Position numbers and translations under genes: made by a program
In this document: positions 42,295 to 51,445 of the stretch, piece after piece
Position numbering within the stretch: the first letter of the stretch is position 1
How the letters are laid out: each line of letters starts with the position of its first letter
NCBI GenBank assembly: GCA_029851835.1
Contig: JARKVD010000021.1
Location: 1-64,000 of the forward strand
Reading direction: 5' to 3'
Source of the DNA: Clostridium sp.
GTDB taxonomy: Bacteria > Bacillota > Clostridia > Clostridiales > Clostridiaceae
DNA: 64,000 nucleotides
Notes under the pieces: generated by a model
What the model was told of the DNA's origin: nothing
The model's database searches: none
What the model saw: the letters and a program-made list of their open reading frames with translations, nothing else

Positions 42295-42747
42295 ATGGAA
42301 AATTTTAAAAAGACAATTAGAAAAAGATTGAATTTTTTTACGGGAGTTATATTACTATTTAGCTTATTGTTCGGAGGAAATATGCTTCATTGGTTTACAC
42401 CAATTGTTAAAAATCCACATTATGTAGATTTCTTCAGTGGTGTTCAAGTGGGAATGTTCATAGGAATTGAAATATATCTTGTATATCGTGTTGCTTATTA
42501 TATGGCGATTTTAAAAGATGATAAGGCTCTTAGAACCTTATATATAAAAGAGAATGACGAAAGAAATATGGAAATTGCTAAGAGATCAGGAATTGAGAGC
42601 TATAAATTTGTTATTGTAATCTTATTAGCCGGAGCAATTATTGTTGGATACTTTAGCATGGAGGGATTCATTGCTTTAATGGGAGCTGCATTAGTTGAAA
42701 TATTAGTGAGAGCAGGTTTATACGCTTATTATTCAAGAACAATATAA
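42295..42747 (+). CDS. Membrane protein partner of the XRE regulator
   Basis: A 150-residue protein with about four membrane segments and a conserved-looking middle loop YIKENDERNMEIAKRSG. That loop corresponds to the NDER-type motif in membrane proteins encoded with small XRE regulators. It begins 2 bp after the XRE stop. The function is unknown; it is analogous to the 155-residue protein at 29.0 kb but only weakly similar. Confidence 0.68.
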   Translation: MENFKKTIRKRLNFFTGVILLFSLLFGGNMLHWFTPIVKNPHYVDFFSGVQVGMFIGIEIYLVYRVAYYMAILKDDKALRTLYIKENDERNMEIAKRSGIESYKFVIVILLAGAIIVGYFSMEGFIALMGAALVEILVRAGLYAYYSRTI

Positions 42748-42864
42748 ATTTTAATTATGTTGCTAATTTTATAATTAAAATTTACAGATGATTATGAATT
42801 ATTGAATAAGGGATTAGTATAATGTAAAGTGGTAGAATGGGATAAAAGAAAGGGAGGGATTATT

Positions 42865-43755
42865 ATGTCACTAAAAGTTGAAGGCCTAGTTAAAAATTAT
42901 GGAGATAAAAGAGTAGTAAATAATTTAAGCTTTTCAATGGAAAAACCAGGTGTTTTTGGACTGTTAGGAACAAATGGAGCTGGTAAAACAACTACAATAA
43001 GAATGATGCTTGGTATGTTAAAGAGGGATGGAGGAAGAGTTACTTGGAATGATAAACCATTCAACACAAAGACCGTATCAATCGGATATCTAGCAGAAGA
43101 AAGAGGCATATATTCAAAGTTTACAGTTTTGGATCAATTAATATACTTTGGTGAGTTAAAGGGTATGAGCCGTAAGGATGCTATAAAAAGTATAGATTAC
43201 TGGCTAGATAGATTAGAAGCTGCGGAATATAAAAATAAAAGAGCAGAGCAGTTATCTAAGGGGAATCAACAAAAGATTCAATTTATAGCCGCACTTATAT
43301 CAAATCCAGAGATTCTTATATTAGATGAGCCTTTAAGTGGTTTAGACCCTGTTAATACGGACTTGTTTAAGGATGTTATTAAGGAAGAAATTGCAAGAGG
43401 AAAGTACATTATAATGTCTAGTCATCAGATGTCAACCATAGAAGAGTTCTGTGAGAATCTTGTGATTTTAAATAAGGGTAATATAGTTTTAAGTGGTAAT
43501 TTAAATGAGATTAAGAAGTCTTACGGAAGAAATCACCTAGTATTAAAATGTGAAGGTGATGTGGAAGATCTAATTAAGGCTTCAAATATGAAGTTAATAA
43601 ACGACAATTTAGATTACAAGGAGCTTTTAGCTCCAAGTGAAGAAGAAGCAACAAATCTTCTGAAGTCTATTTTAGAAAAGGGAATTCAAGTAATTAGATT
43701 TGAGTTAAGAGAGCCAACACTTCATGAGATATTTATTGAAAAGGTAGGTGAGTAA
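42865..43755 (+). CDS. ABC transporter ATPase (NatA-like)
   Basis: A 296-residue ATPase of the NatA/drug exporter group. Walker A GTNGAGKTT is at residues 35-43, the signature QLSKGNQQKIQFIAAL has Asn-Gln where Gly-Gln is usual, Walker B is ILILDEPLSGLDP and the H-loop is in IMSSHQMSTIEEF. A C-terminal domain of about 80 residues is typical of NatA. I start at the ATG at 42865 with GGGAGGG upstream. It overlaps or abuts the permease gene that follows. Confidence 0.9.
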   Translation: MSLKVEGLVKNYGDKRVVNNLSFSMEKPGVFGLLGTNGAGKTTTIRMMLGMLKRDGGRVTWNDKPFNTKTVSIGYLAEERGIYSKFTVLDQLIYFGELKGMSRKDAIKSIDYWLDRLEAAEYKNKRAEQLSKGNQQKIQFIAALISNPEILILDEPLSGLDPVNTDLFKDVIKEEIARGKYIIMSSHQMSTIEEFCENLVILNKGNIVLSGNLNEIKKSYGRNHLVLKCEGDVEDLIKASNMKLINDNLDYKELLAPSEEEATNLLKSILEKGIQVIRFELREPTLHEIFIEKVGE

Positions 43756-43756
43756 A

Positions 43757-45085
43757 ATGGATATGAAAAATTTTGGGAAGGTAACGAAGTTTACAGTAGC
43801 TCAACAAGTGAAGGGAAAATCCTTTAAAATATCAACTGCCATTATATTAATAGCTGTTTTAATATTAACTTCTCTTATAAACTTTGTACCTGCTTTTATG
43901 AATAAATCAAAAGCAGAAGAGCCAGCAGGACAAGGAAATCAGAATCAAGTGGAGTTTACCATTGAAAAGGCTTATTATATTGATGAGTCAGACTTGGGAT
44001 TAGATATAGCATCAACAGTTACAACGGCATTGCCAGGGATGAAATATGAGAAGGCGTCAGAATCAAGGGATGATTTAATTAAGAAGCTTGATACTACAGA
44101 TGAAGCAATGGCACTAGTGTATATATCACAAAATCCTGGTGGCTATAATGTTGAGGTTGTAACTCCAACTAATAAGGATGTTGTTAAAGAAGATGATGGG
44201 TACATGCTTTCACAAATTGTTGCATCTAGTCTTGAGAATGGAAGATTATTATCAGCTGGATTATCACAGGAGCAGGTTACAAAATTATCATTACCGATAA
44301 ATTCTCATGTTGTAATAGCAGGAGATGAGGGACAAGGTATTGAAGACATGGTAATCAAAATGATTCTTCCAATGGTAATGTGTATGTTATTATTCTATTT
44401 GATTTATTTCTATGGATATTGGGTAGCAAACTCAATAGTTGCAGAAAAAACCTCAAGGGTTATGGAACTTTTATTAACATCAACTAAACCATTAGAACTA
44501 GTTGTAGGTAAATGTGTTGGAATGGGCTTCTTAGCCATAACACAATTTATTTCAATTTTAGTTGTAGCATTTATTTCCTTTGTAGGAAGTGGAGCAATTG
44601 TAAAGAGTGTTATAGATCCTAATGCAAATATATTTAATTTGGGTGCAATTTTTAGTAAGGTACCTCCAATTCAATGGATTTTAATAATATTATTCTTTAT
44701 CCTTGGATATGTAGTATATGCGGTTCTTAACGCTTTAGTTGGAGCAACTGTAAGTAAGCTTGAGGATTTAAATACTGCTATAATGCCAGTATCATTTATT
44801 TCAATCATTGGATTTTATTTAGCATATATGGGAACAATGACACCAGATTCTATTGTAGGAACAATTGCGACTTACGTGCCATTCTCATGTGCATTCTTTA
44901 TTCCTTCAGTGATTTTATCAGGTACTATAAGTACAGTTTCAATGTTGATATCATTACTGATATTAATCGCAACAATAGTTCTTCTTGTATTATTTACATC
45001 TAGAGTTTATTCAGTTGTAATATTACAAACTGGAAATAGAGTTAAAATAAAAGATTTATTTTCTATTTACAGAAGAGAAAAATAA
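43757..45085 (+). CDS. ABC-2 permease (NatB-like)
   Basis: About 442 residues: one N-terminal membrane segment (residues about 22-42), a large extracellular domain with a Gln/Asn-rich start (AEEPAGQGNQNQ), then six membrane segments from about residue 205, including SIVAEKTSRVMELLLTSTKPLELVVGK, the NatB/YhaP-type motif. The ATG at 43757 is used, since the GTG at 43748 lies within the upstream gene and its ribosome binding site. NatAB pumps export Na+; related pumps export drugs or peptides. Confidence 0.88.
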   Translation: MDMKNFGKVTKFTVAQQVKGKSFKISTAIILIAVLILTSLINFVPAFMNKSKAEEPAGQGNQNQVEFTIEKAYYIDESDLGLDIASTVTTALPGMKYEKASESRDDLIKKLDTTDEAMALVYISQNPGGYNVEVVTPTNKDVVKEDDGYMLSQIVASSLENGRLLSAGLSQEQVTKLSLPINSHVVIAGDEGQGIEDMVIKMILPMVMCMLLFYLIYFYGYWVANSIVAEKTSRVMELLLTSTKPLELVVGKCVGMGFLAITQFISILVVAFISFVGSGAIVKSVIDPNANIFNLGAIFSKVPPIQWILIILFFILGYVVYAVLNALVGATVSKLEDLNTAIMPVSFISIIGFYLAYMGTMTPDSIVGTIATYVPFSCAFFIPSVILSGTISTVSMLISLLILIATIVLLVLFTSRVYSVVILQTGNRVKIKDLFSIYRREK

Positions 45086-45098
45086 AATAATACTTTAT

Positions 45099-45142
45099 AA
45101 TAAGGACATATAGACTTCCCATGATGTCATATGTTCTTATTT
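45099..45142. terminator. Intrinsic terminator after the NatAB-like operon
   Basis: ATAAGGACATATaGAC pairs with GTCATATGTTCTTAT with one bulge, followed by a T-rich tract. Confidence 0.75.
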
Positions 45143-45260
45143 ATATTTTTGTGGTAAAATGTATGAGTTGAACAAAAAAAAGAATTATTATGAATAATAA
45201 ATTAAAAGAGAAAAATCATAATAAAAACTAATGATTTGAAAATTACTAAGGAGGGTTAAT

Positions 45261-46631
45261 ATGTCAGCTAAAAATTTTGATTTGGGCAAAGATAATGTTG
45301 GTAAATTATTGGTAAAATTAGCAGTTCCAGCAATTATAGCTCAATTAGTCAATGTATTATATAATATCGTTGACAGAATGTTCATAGGAAGAATGGCCAG
45401 TGGGGATTTAGCAATGGCAGGTGTTGGGGTTGCATTTCCAATCATAATACTTGTATCAGCATTTAGTGCACTTATAGGTTTTGGTGGAGCACCATTAGTT
45501 GCAATTAAAATGGGAGAAAAGGATAATGACGGAGCTGAGAAGCTTCTAAGTAATAGCTTTTCTGTATTAATCATTTTATCAGTTATTTTAACAGTAGGAT
45601 TTTTAATGTTTAAAACTCCAATATTAAAGGCCTTTGGAGCAAGTGAAAATATAATTGGTTATGCAAATGACTATATAACAATATACCTTATAGGAACAAT
45701 ATTTGTTCTTATAGCTGTTGGAATGAATCCATTTATTAATACACAAGGTTTTGCTAAAATTGGTATGTATACAGTATTAATCGGGGCTATAATCAATATA
45801 GTTTTAGACCCAATTTTAATCTTTGGATTTAATATGGGAGTTAAAGGGGCAGCCCTTGCCACAGTTATAGCACAATGTGTATCGGCAGTATGGGTATTAT
45901 TCTTCTTATTTGGTAAGAAGAGTATATTAAAAATAAGAAAAAAATACATGATTCCAGATTTAAAATTAGTAGGTAAGATTATGGCTTTAGGTATATCACC
46001 ATTTATTATGCAAGCTACAGAAAGCTTAGTTTTAATTTCTTTAAATACTCAGTTAATGAAGTTTGGTGGAGACTTAGCAGTTAGTGCTATGACTATCATG
46101 AGTAGTATAATGCAGATAATAACATTGCCAATTATGGGATTATGTCAAGGTGGGCAGCCTATAGTGAGCTATAATTTTGGAGCTAAAAATTTAGATAGAG
46201 TTAAAAAGGCATTTAAATTAGTTCTTATATATTCAGTAACATTTACAACAGTAATATGTGGAGCGCTTATGATAAAGCCAGATATGTTTGTAAGAATATT
46301 TAATAATGACCCTGTTTTAATGGAGATTACTTGCTGGAGTATTAGAATTTACTTCGCTGGAATTTTTATCTTTGGAGCACAGATGGCATGTCAGCAGACA
46401 TTCCTTGCTTTAGGTCAAGCAAAAATCTCATTGGTACTTGCACTGTTAAGAAAAGTTATTCTTCTAGTGCCGTTAATATTTATCATTCCTAACTTTATGG
46501 ATGATAAGCTTAAGGGAGTACTTTTAGCAGAGCCGATCGCAGATATTCTTGCTGCTACAACTACAATAATAGTATTTACATTTTTCTATAAGAAAACATT
46601 AAGCGGTATTGATGAAAAAGTTTCAGAATAA
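45261..46631 (+). CDS. MATE family efflux transporter
   Basis: A 456-residue multidrug/cation antiporter with twelve membrane segments. The first half begins VGKLLVKLAVPAIIAQLVNVLYNIVDRMFIGRM and the second half starts about residue 230, with LCQGGQPIVSYNFGAKNLDRVKKAFK, the usual MATE motif between helices 7 and 8 (QPIxSYNfGA). It resembles MepA-type pumps of Firmicutes. AGGAGGG precedes the ATG. It is alone between terminators. Confidence 0.9.
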   Translation: MSAKNFDLGKDNVGKLLVKLAVPAIIAQLVNVLYNIVDRMFIGRMASGDLAMAGVGVAFPIIILVSAFSALIGFGGAPLVAIKMGEKDNDGAEKLLSNSFSVLIILSVILTVGFLMFKTPILKAFGASENIIGYANDYITIYLIGTIFVLIAVGMNPFINTQGFAKIGMYTVLIGAIINIVLDPILIFGFNMGVKGAALATVIAQCVSAVWVLFFLFGKKSILKIRKKYMIPDLKLVGKIMALGISPFIMQATESLVLISLNTQLMKFGGDLAVSAMTIMSSIMQIITLPIMGLCQGGQPIVSYNFGAKNLDRVKKAFKLVLIYSVTFTTVICGALMIKPDMFVRIFNNDPVLMEITCWSIRIYFAGIFIFGAQMACQQTFLALGQAKISLVLALLRKVILLVPLIFIIPNFMDDKLKGVLLAEPIADILAATTTIIVFTFFYKKTLSGIDEKVSE

Positions 46632-46688
46632 GTAGTTGAAAAGTCCTGTAGCTAAATAAAATTAGTAAATCAAGATAGCAATATAGAT

Positions 46689-46723
46689 AAATTATCCATA
46701 GCATGAAGCTATGGATAATTTTT
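46689..46723. terminator. Bidirectional intrinsic terminator
   Basis: AAATTATCCATAGC and GCTATGGATAATTT form a perfect 14-bp stem with loop ATGAA. It ends the MATE gene and the small gene on the opposite strand. Confidence 0.92.
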
Positions 46724-46724
46724 G

Positions 46725-46880
46725 TTATTTAAATGTAGTATTAGTAGATGGCTCAGGCTCACCATATGGTGTATGTTCATTGGCCTTGCTTTTAAGTCTG
46801 CGAGAATAATCGGGACCGTTTGGGTTATTTTTCAAATCGGTTGATTGGATATTTTTTTGTTTACTGCGGTCTTTAGTCAT
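46725..46880 (-). CDS. Small hydrophilic protein, 51 residues
   Basis: ATG at 46880 (minus strand), 8 nt after AAGGAGG. The product is highly polar with no membrane segment: MTKDRSKQKNIQSTDLKNNP, NGPDYSRRLKSKANEHTPYG and a short tail. It has its own terminator. The low-complexity, basic, Asn-rich make-up resembles small proteins made in sporulation, but I cannot assign it to a family. Confidence 0.6.
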   Translation of the reverse strand: MTKDRSKQKNIQSTDLKNNPNGPDYSRRLKSKANEHTPYGEPEPSTNTTFK

Positions 46881-47073
46881 GTGAATACCTCCTTAAATTT
46901 AAGCTAATTTAGGTTATGTCTATTTTTGAAAAATAATTCACAAAATCAATAGATATAGATGAAAAATGTGTATAAAAATTTTAAAAATATGGTACATTTG
47001 TGGACAATATACAAAAATTGCTATAAGATAATAATTAATAAGTGTATACATAAGTATGAGTGGAGGGATTAAA
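46881..47073. other. Divergent intergenic region
   Basis: AT-rich. On the plus strand TGGACA and TAAGAT near 47001-47029 could be the promoter of the oxidoreductase gene. No other feature recognised. Confidence 0.35.
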
Positions 47074-48369
47074 ATGGCAGAAAAAATTAAAGTTATTATT
47101 TTAGGTGCTGGAGACAGAGGGACAATTTATGCAAATTACATAAAGAGAAATAATGATGAAATCGATGTTGTAGCTGTAGCCGAACCTATAAAAGAAAGAA
47201 GAGAGAACATAGTTAATATGTTTAACTTAAGTGAAGATAGTGCTTTTTTATCTTGGGATGAAGCTTTAGCTGCTGGAAAAATAGGTGATGTAGCAATTGT
47301 AACAACACAAGACCAAATGCACTATGAGCCAACGATGAAGGCCTTAGAGTTAGGATATCATGTGCTTTTAGAGAAACCTATGTCACCTAGTTTAAAGGAA
47401 TGTATTGAGATGGTTAATAAAGCAGAAGAGAAGAAGCGTCATCTGTTGGTCTGCCATGTACTTAGATATACAGAATTCTTTAAGGAACTGAAAAAGGTTT
47501 TAGATAGTGGAGAAATTGGTGAATTAGTTACTATCCAACATATTGAGAATGTAGGATATTATCATCAAGCACACAGCTTTGTAAGAGGAAACTGGAGAAA
47601 TAAAGAAGAGTCTGCTCCAATGATTTTAGCAAAATGTTGCCATGACTTGGATTTAATGTACTGGTATGCAGGAGCAAAATGTGAAAGCTTATCATCCTTT
47701 GGAAGCTTGAAACATTTTAAACCAGAAGGTGCACCAGAAGGAGCTGCTAAAAGATGTTTGGACTGCGAGATAAAAGATTGTCCATATGATGGAAGAAAAA
47801 TATATTTTAAATGCTTGGAGAATATAAATAAAGCTGATACAGGAAATGTTACTTCCACAAGACATTGGCCAACTAGTGCAATCACTGAAGATATCACTTT
47901 AGAAGGAATAACAAAGGCATTAAAAGAAGGACCTTATGGAAGATGTGTTTACTACTGTGATAATGATGTTGTTGATAATCAGGTTGTAAGTTTAAACTTT
48001 GAAAATGCAGTTACAGTAGCATTTACAATGACTGCTTTTACTGATAAGGTCTCAAGAATAACAAGATTTATGGGAACTAAGGGTGAAGTTAGAGCAAATA
48101 CTGAAACTAATATAATCGAAGTATATGACTTTGATTCAAGGAAAGTAAAAACTATAGAAGTTAAAGAGCCAGATAGTGGTCATGGTGGTGGCGACAATGG
48201 TATTATGGAAGACTTCTTTAATCTTGTAAAAACAGGTGTTACGGAAAAAAGGTATACAACAGGAAAGGTATCTGTAATGAGCCATGCTATGGCAATGGCT
48301 GCAGAAGAAGCAAGGCTTTCTAAGAAAACTATAAATGTACAAGAATTCATGGAAGACATCATGAAATAA
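47074..48369 (+). CDS. Gfo/Idh/MocA family NAD(P)-dependent oxidoreductase
   Basis: A 431-residue enzyme acting on sugars or cyclitols. N-terminal Rossmann fold: KVIILGAGDRGTIYANYI (residues about 5-22), VAVAEP, IVTTQDQMHYEPTMKALELG, and the sugar-binding signature LLEKPMSPS with the catalytic Lys. The C-terminal domain carries AKCCHDLDLMYWY. An insertion with four Cys (RCLDCEIKDCPYDGRKIYFKC, about residues 235-255) is unusual and could bind zinc or iron. ATG at 47074 follows GGAGGG. No pathway partners are adjacent, so the substrate is unknown. Confidence 0.85.
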   Translation: MAEKIKVIILGAGDRGTIYANYIKRNNDEIDVVAVAEPIKERRENIVNMFNLSEDSAFLSWDEALAAGKIGDVAIVTTQDQMHYEPTMKALELGYHVLLEKPMSPSLKECIEMVNKAEEKKRHLLVCHVLRYTEFFKELKKVLDSGEIGELVTIQHIENVGYYHQAHSFVRGNWRNKEESAPMILAKCCHDLDLMYWYAGAKCESLSSFGSLKHFKPEGAPEGAAKRCLDCEIKDCPYDGRKIYFKCLENINKADTGNVTSTRHWPTSAITEDITLEGITKALKEGPYGRCVYYCDNDVVDNQVVSLNFENAVTVAFTMTAFTDKVSRITRFMGTKGEVRANTETNIIEVYDFDSRKVKTIEVKEPDSGHGGGDNGIMEDFFNLVKTGVTEKRYTTGKVSVMSHAMAMAAEEARLSKKTINVQEFMEDIMK

Positions 48370-48460
48370 TTATAATAATTTAGAAATAGATAGAAGCTTC
48401 TTTGAAAATATTTGTACTGCCCATATTAAAAAATAAGAATTTTCATATAACAAGTATAGA

Positions 48461-48488
48461 AAAAGCTCCATTTTATTGGAGCTTTTTT
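48461..48488. terminator. Bidirectional intrinsic terminator
   Basis: AAAAGCTCCA and TGGAGCTTTT with a 6-nt loop and T-run; between the convergent oxidoreductase and MATE genes. Confidence 0.9.
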
Positions 48489-49802
48489 TTATTTATTTTT
48501 ATGGTGCAGAGAATAAAACATAAATAGAATAATTACTGAGACGATAAACTCAGTTAGTGGTAGTGACATCCATACTCCATTTATTCCTAAAAGTGAAGCT
48601 AATAATAAGGTTATTGGGATAATTAAAATAAATCCACGTAGTATAGAGATTATGAAAGAGTGTTTAGGTTTATCTATGGAGCTGAAATATATTGAAGTAA
48701 CTATGTTTACACCGGTAAAGATGAATGCAGTAAAATATATATGCATTCCATTTATTGCAATCTCTTCTAAGGCTAAGTTATGCTCTCCATTAAATATAGA
48801 TACAATTGGATTAGAAAAAACAAATATTATGATATAGATAATAAGAGCACAAATCAGCGCAGTTATAATTCCATAGGAATAGATTTTTCTCACGTTATTC
48901 TTATTTGAACTACCGTAGTTTTCACTTATTATGGGCTGAATCCCTTGAGAAATACCAGTGAATATTGCAGTTATAACCAGTGCAATATTAGCAAGGATAC
49001 CGTAAGCAGCTACTCCAATATTTCCTAGAAGACTTAATATAATACCATTAAAAATAATCATTACAACGCCAGAGGAAACCTCCGTAATTAAAGCTGATAT
49101 ACCAAGGACACAGATATCTTTAATAGATTCCATTTTGAGCTTAGACTTTACATATATAAATGAATTTTTCTTTTTAAGAAAATGCAGAGATAAAATCATC
49201 AAACTAATTATTGGTGCAATTGCTGTAGCTAGTGCAGCACCGAATATTCCCATATCTAAAGGAAATATAAAAATGTAATCAAGAATAACATTTGAAAAGC
49301 TACCGATAAGCATTGCATACATAGAGAGCTTTGGATTATTATCATTACGGACAAAGCAAATAAAGAGATTATTCAGCATAAATATAGGTGCAAATACTAG
49401 AATAGTCTTCAAATATGTAGCTGTCATTGAGTGTGTAGTATCACTAGAACCAAGTAATGTTGCAATATTACTTGAAAAGAATAATCCAATGGTCAATAAA
49501 ATCAGTGATAGGATTATTGTAAATTTAAGAGCTTGAGTGAAGATTATTGAAGAACTATTTTTCCTATGGCTTGATTTAGATATAGAGTAACGAGTTGAGC
49601 CACCCATACCAATCATTAGACCAAGTCCATGAATAAAGCTGTATATAGGGATAGCAAGATTTAAGGAAGTTAAGCCATTAACTCCCATACCTCTTGCAAC
49701 AAAAAATGTATCAGCTAGAATGTAGCAGGAAAGTCCTAGCATTCCTAATACATTTAGAGTTGAATATTTCATAAAAGTGTAAAAGATATTATTTTGTTTC
49801 AT
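48489..49802 (-). CDS. MATE family efflux transporter, MepA-like
   Basis: A 437-residue antiporter with twelve membrane segments. It has MLGLSCYILADTFFVARGMG near the start and GISQGIQPIISENYGSSNKNNVRKI, the MATE motif after helix 7. I start at the ATG at 49802, 8 bp after GGGGAGG on the minus strand; the upstream in-frame start lies inside that site. Between hisS and this gene is a structured leader ending in a terminator hairpin that resembles the guanidine-IV (mepA) riboswitch; if so the pump exports guanidine or related cations. Confidence 0.9.
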   Translation of the reverse strand: MKQNNIFYTFMKYSTLNVLGMLGLSCYILADTFFVARGMGVNGLTSLNLAIPIYSFIHGLGLMIGMGGSTRYSISKSSHRKNSSSIIFTQALKFTIILSLILLTIGLFFSSNIATLLGSSDTTHSMTATYLKTILVFAPIFMLNNLFICFVRNDNNPKLSMYAMLIGSFSNVILDYIFIFPLDMGIFGAALATAIAPIISLMILSLHFLKKKNSFIYVKSKLKMESIKDICVLGISALITEVSSGVVMIIFNGIILSLLGNIGVAAYGILANIALVITAIFTGISQGIQPIISENYGSSNKNNVRKIYSYGIITALICALIIYIIIFVFSNPIVSIFNGEHNLALEEIAINGMHIYFTAFIFTGVNIVTSIYFSSIDKPKHSFIISILRGFILIIPITLLLASLLGINGVWMSLPLTEFIVSVIILFMFYSLHHKNK

Positions 49803-49819
49803 TATTATTTTCCTCCCCA

Positions 49820-49925
49820 AAATAAAAAGCGTACGGAAGTTTCATACCTTCAAAGGCCTACAGTATGAAATCCGAACGCTTCTATAAGTTTCTTTATCCG
49901 GCGACAAAGAAAAAAGCTTATTTAT
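49820..49925 (-). promoter_or_regulatory. Structured leader with terminator, candidate guanidine-IV (mepA motif) riboswitch
   Basis: On the minus strand the leader reads TTTCTTTGTCGCCGGATAAAGAAA (as a hairpin closing on CGCCGG). Next comes a long terminator-like stem: GCGTTCGGA-TTTCATAC pairs with GTATGAAA-CTTCCGTACGC around a loop of about 15 nt and ends in TTTTTATTTT, right before the ribosome binding site of the MATE gene. Guanidine-IV riboswitches are known mainly upstream of MepA-type MATE genes in clostridia and act on a terminator; the CCGGATAAAG loop and the layout fit my memory of that motif. The assignment needs a covariance model. Confidence 0.55.
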
Positions 49926-49944
49926 ATATTTAATTTAATATAGT

Positions 49945-51261
49945 CTATTTATTAGTTAATATATTTATTCCTTCTTCTATAGTAACTAATGATTGCTCTC
50001 CAGTTACCATATTCTTAACTACTATTTTGTTTTCAGCTTTTTCAGTTTCTCCTATAATAATAACATTTGGAACGCTAAGTTTATTAGCATATTTCATCTT
50101 TTTAGGGAACTTACCGCCTTCAACATATATGTCAACCTTAAGGCCTGCTTCTCTTAACTTGCTGCAAACCTCAATACCGTAATCGAAATCGTCATCCATT
50201 GGGATAACCATAGCATCCATAACAGAATTTTTATTTAAATCTATAATGTTACTCTCCATGAAGCTCCAGAATAATCTTGTTAATCCGATAGATATACCAA
50301 CTCCAGGAAGTTTCTTTTCTGTGTAGTATTGTGCTAGATTATCATATCTTCCACCAGAGCAAACGGATCCGAACTCTGGATAATCGTCTAGGAATGTTTC
50401 ATAAACCGTTCCAGTATAATAATCAAGTCCTCTAGTGATTTTAAAGTCGATGATATAGTTTTTATCAGGAACTCCAAGAACTTTTATATACTTATTTACA
50501 GTTTCAAGCTCTTCAACACCTTCAACAAATTTTTCATGAGTAACACCTAGATTTTTAAGCATTTCGATTTTTTCATCATTGCTTCCAGTGGTTGTAATGA
50601 AGCTGATAAGAGAATTCATTGCTTCTTCAGAAGAAACATAGTTTTTAAGCTCTTCTCTAACTTTCTCTTCTCCGATTTTTTCGATTTTATCTACAATTCT
50701 AAGCACTTCTATGTAGCTATCTATATTTAAGCTTCTTAAGAAACCATCTAATATTTTTCTGTTATTTAATCTTATTTTGAAGTTTTCAAATCCTAGTTCT
50801 TTAAAGATTTTATAGATTATGCTTGGAATTTGTGCATCATTAACTATACTTAAAGACCCATTTCCAATTACATCAACATCACATTGATAGAATTCTCTAA
50901 AACGACCTCTTTGATTTCTCTCTCCTCTATAAACCTTACCTATTTGGTATCTCTTAAAAGGAAATGCTAACTCTTCCATGTGCTGTGCAACATAACGAGC
51001 TAGAGGCACTGTAAGGTCAAACCTTAAAGCCATGTCAGTACTTCCTTTAGTTAAGGTATAGATTTGTTTTTCAGTATCCCCACCAGTTTTAGCAAGTAAA
51101 ACCTCACTTTTTTCTATAATTGGGGTGTCTATTGGTAGAAACCCGAAGGATTCATAGTTTCTTCTAATAACATCAGAAACGTGGTTGAATGCTACTTGCT
51201 CTCTTGGCGTAAGCTCCATAAATCCAGGTAGTATGCTAGGTTTAGTAATTTTTATACTCAT
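49945..51261 (-). CDS. hisS: Histidyl-tRNA synthetase
   Basis: A class II tRNA synthetase of 438 residues that charges tRNA-His. Motif 1 region: FGFLPIDTPIIEKSEVL. Motif 2: RYQIGKVYRGERNQRGRFREFYQCDVDVIG (read in two parts, about residues 103-132). The histidine-specific loop is DFKITRGLDYYTGTVYET and motif 3 lies around GVGISIGLTRLFW. A C-terminal anticodon domain (VMDAMVIPMDDDFDYGIEVC onward) completes it. The start is preceded by AAAGGAGAGA. The gene lies behind a leader with a His-rich peptide and a terminator. Confidence 0.95.
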   Translation of the reverse strand: MSIKITKPSILPGFMELTPREQVAFNHVSDVIRRNYESFGFLPIDTPIIEKSEVLLAKTGGDTEKQIYTLTKGSTDMALRFDLTVPLARYVAQHMEELAFPFKRYQIGKVYRGERNQRGRFREFYQCDVDVIGNGSLSIVNDAQIPSIIYKIFKELGFENFKIRLNNRKILDGFLRSLNIDSYIEVLRIVDKIEKIGEEKVREELKNYVSSEEAMNSLISFITTTGSNDEKIEMLKNLGVTHEKFVEGVEELETVNKYIKVLGVPDKNYIIDFKITRGLDYYTGTVYETFLDDYPEFGSVCSGGRYDNLAQYYTEKKLPGVGISIGLTRLFWSFMESNIIDLNKNSVMDAMVIPMDDDFDYGIEVCSKLREAGLKVDIYVEGGKFPKKMKYANKLSVPNVIIIGETEKAENKIVVKNMVTGEQSLVTIEEGINILTNK

Positions 51262-51319
51262 GTTTATCTCTCCTTTTCCTCTTAGTAATAGAAGGCGTAT
51301 TATTTGAAAATCCTTACCA

Positions 51320-51387
51320 TAAGTGAGTGTCCAAATCTATGATTAGGATAACACGAACTTACTCCTTTGAATGAAAAGGAGTTTCCT
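51320..51387 (-). repeat. Dispersed structured repeat, copy R10
   Basis: TAAGTGAGTG, CCAAATCtatGATTAGG, GAACTTACTCCTTTG, AAAGGAGTTTCCT, TA on both sides. It lies between the hisS attenuator terminator and the hisS start codon, so it is part of the hisS mRNA. Confidence 0.92.
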
Positions 51388-51445
51388 TATTTATTGCAAG
51401 GAGCAAATTATACTTAAATTAAGTTATTTTTTAATATTATATTGT

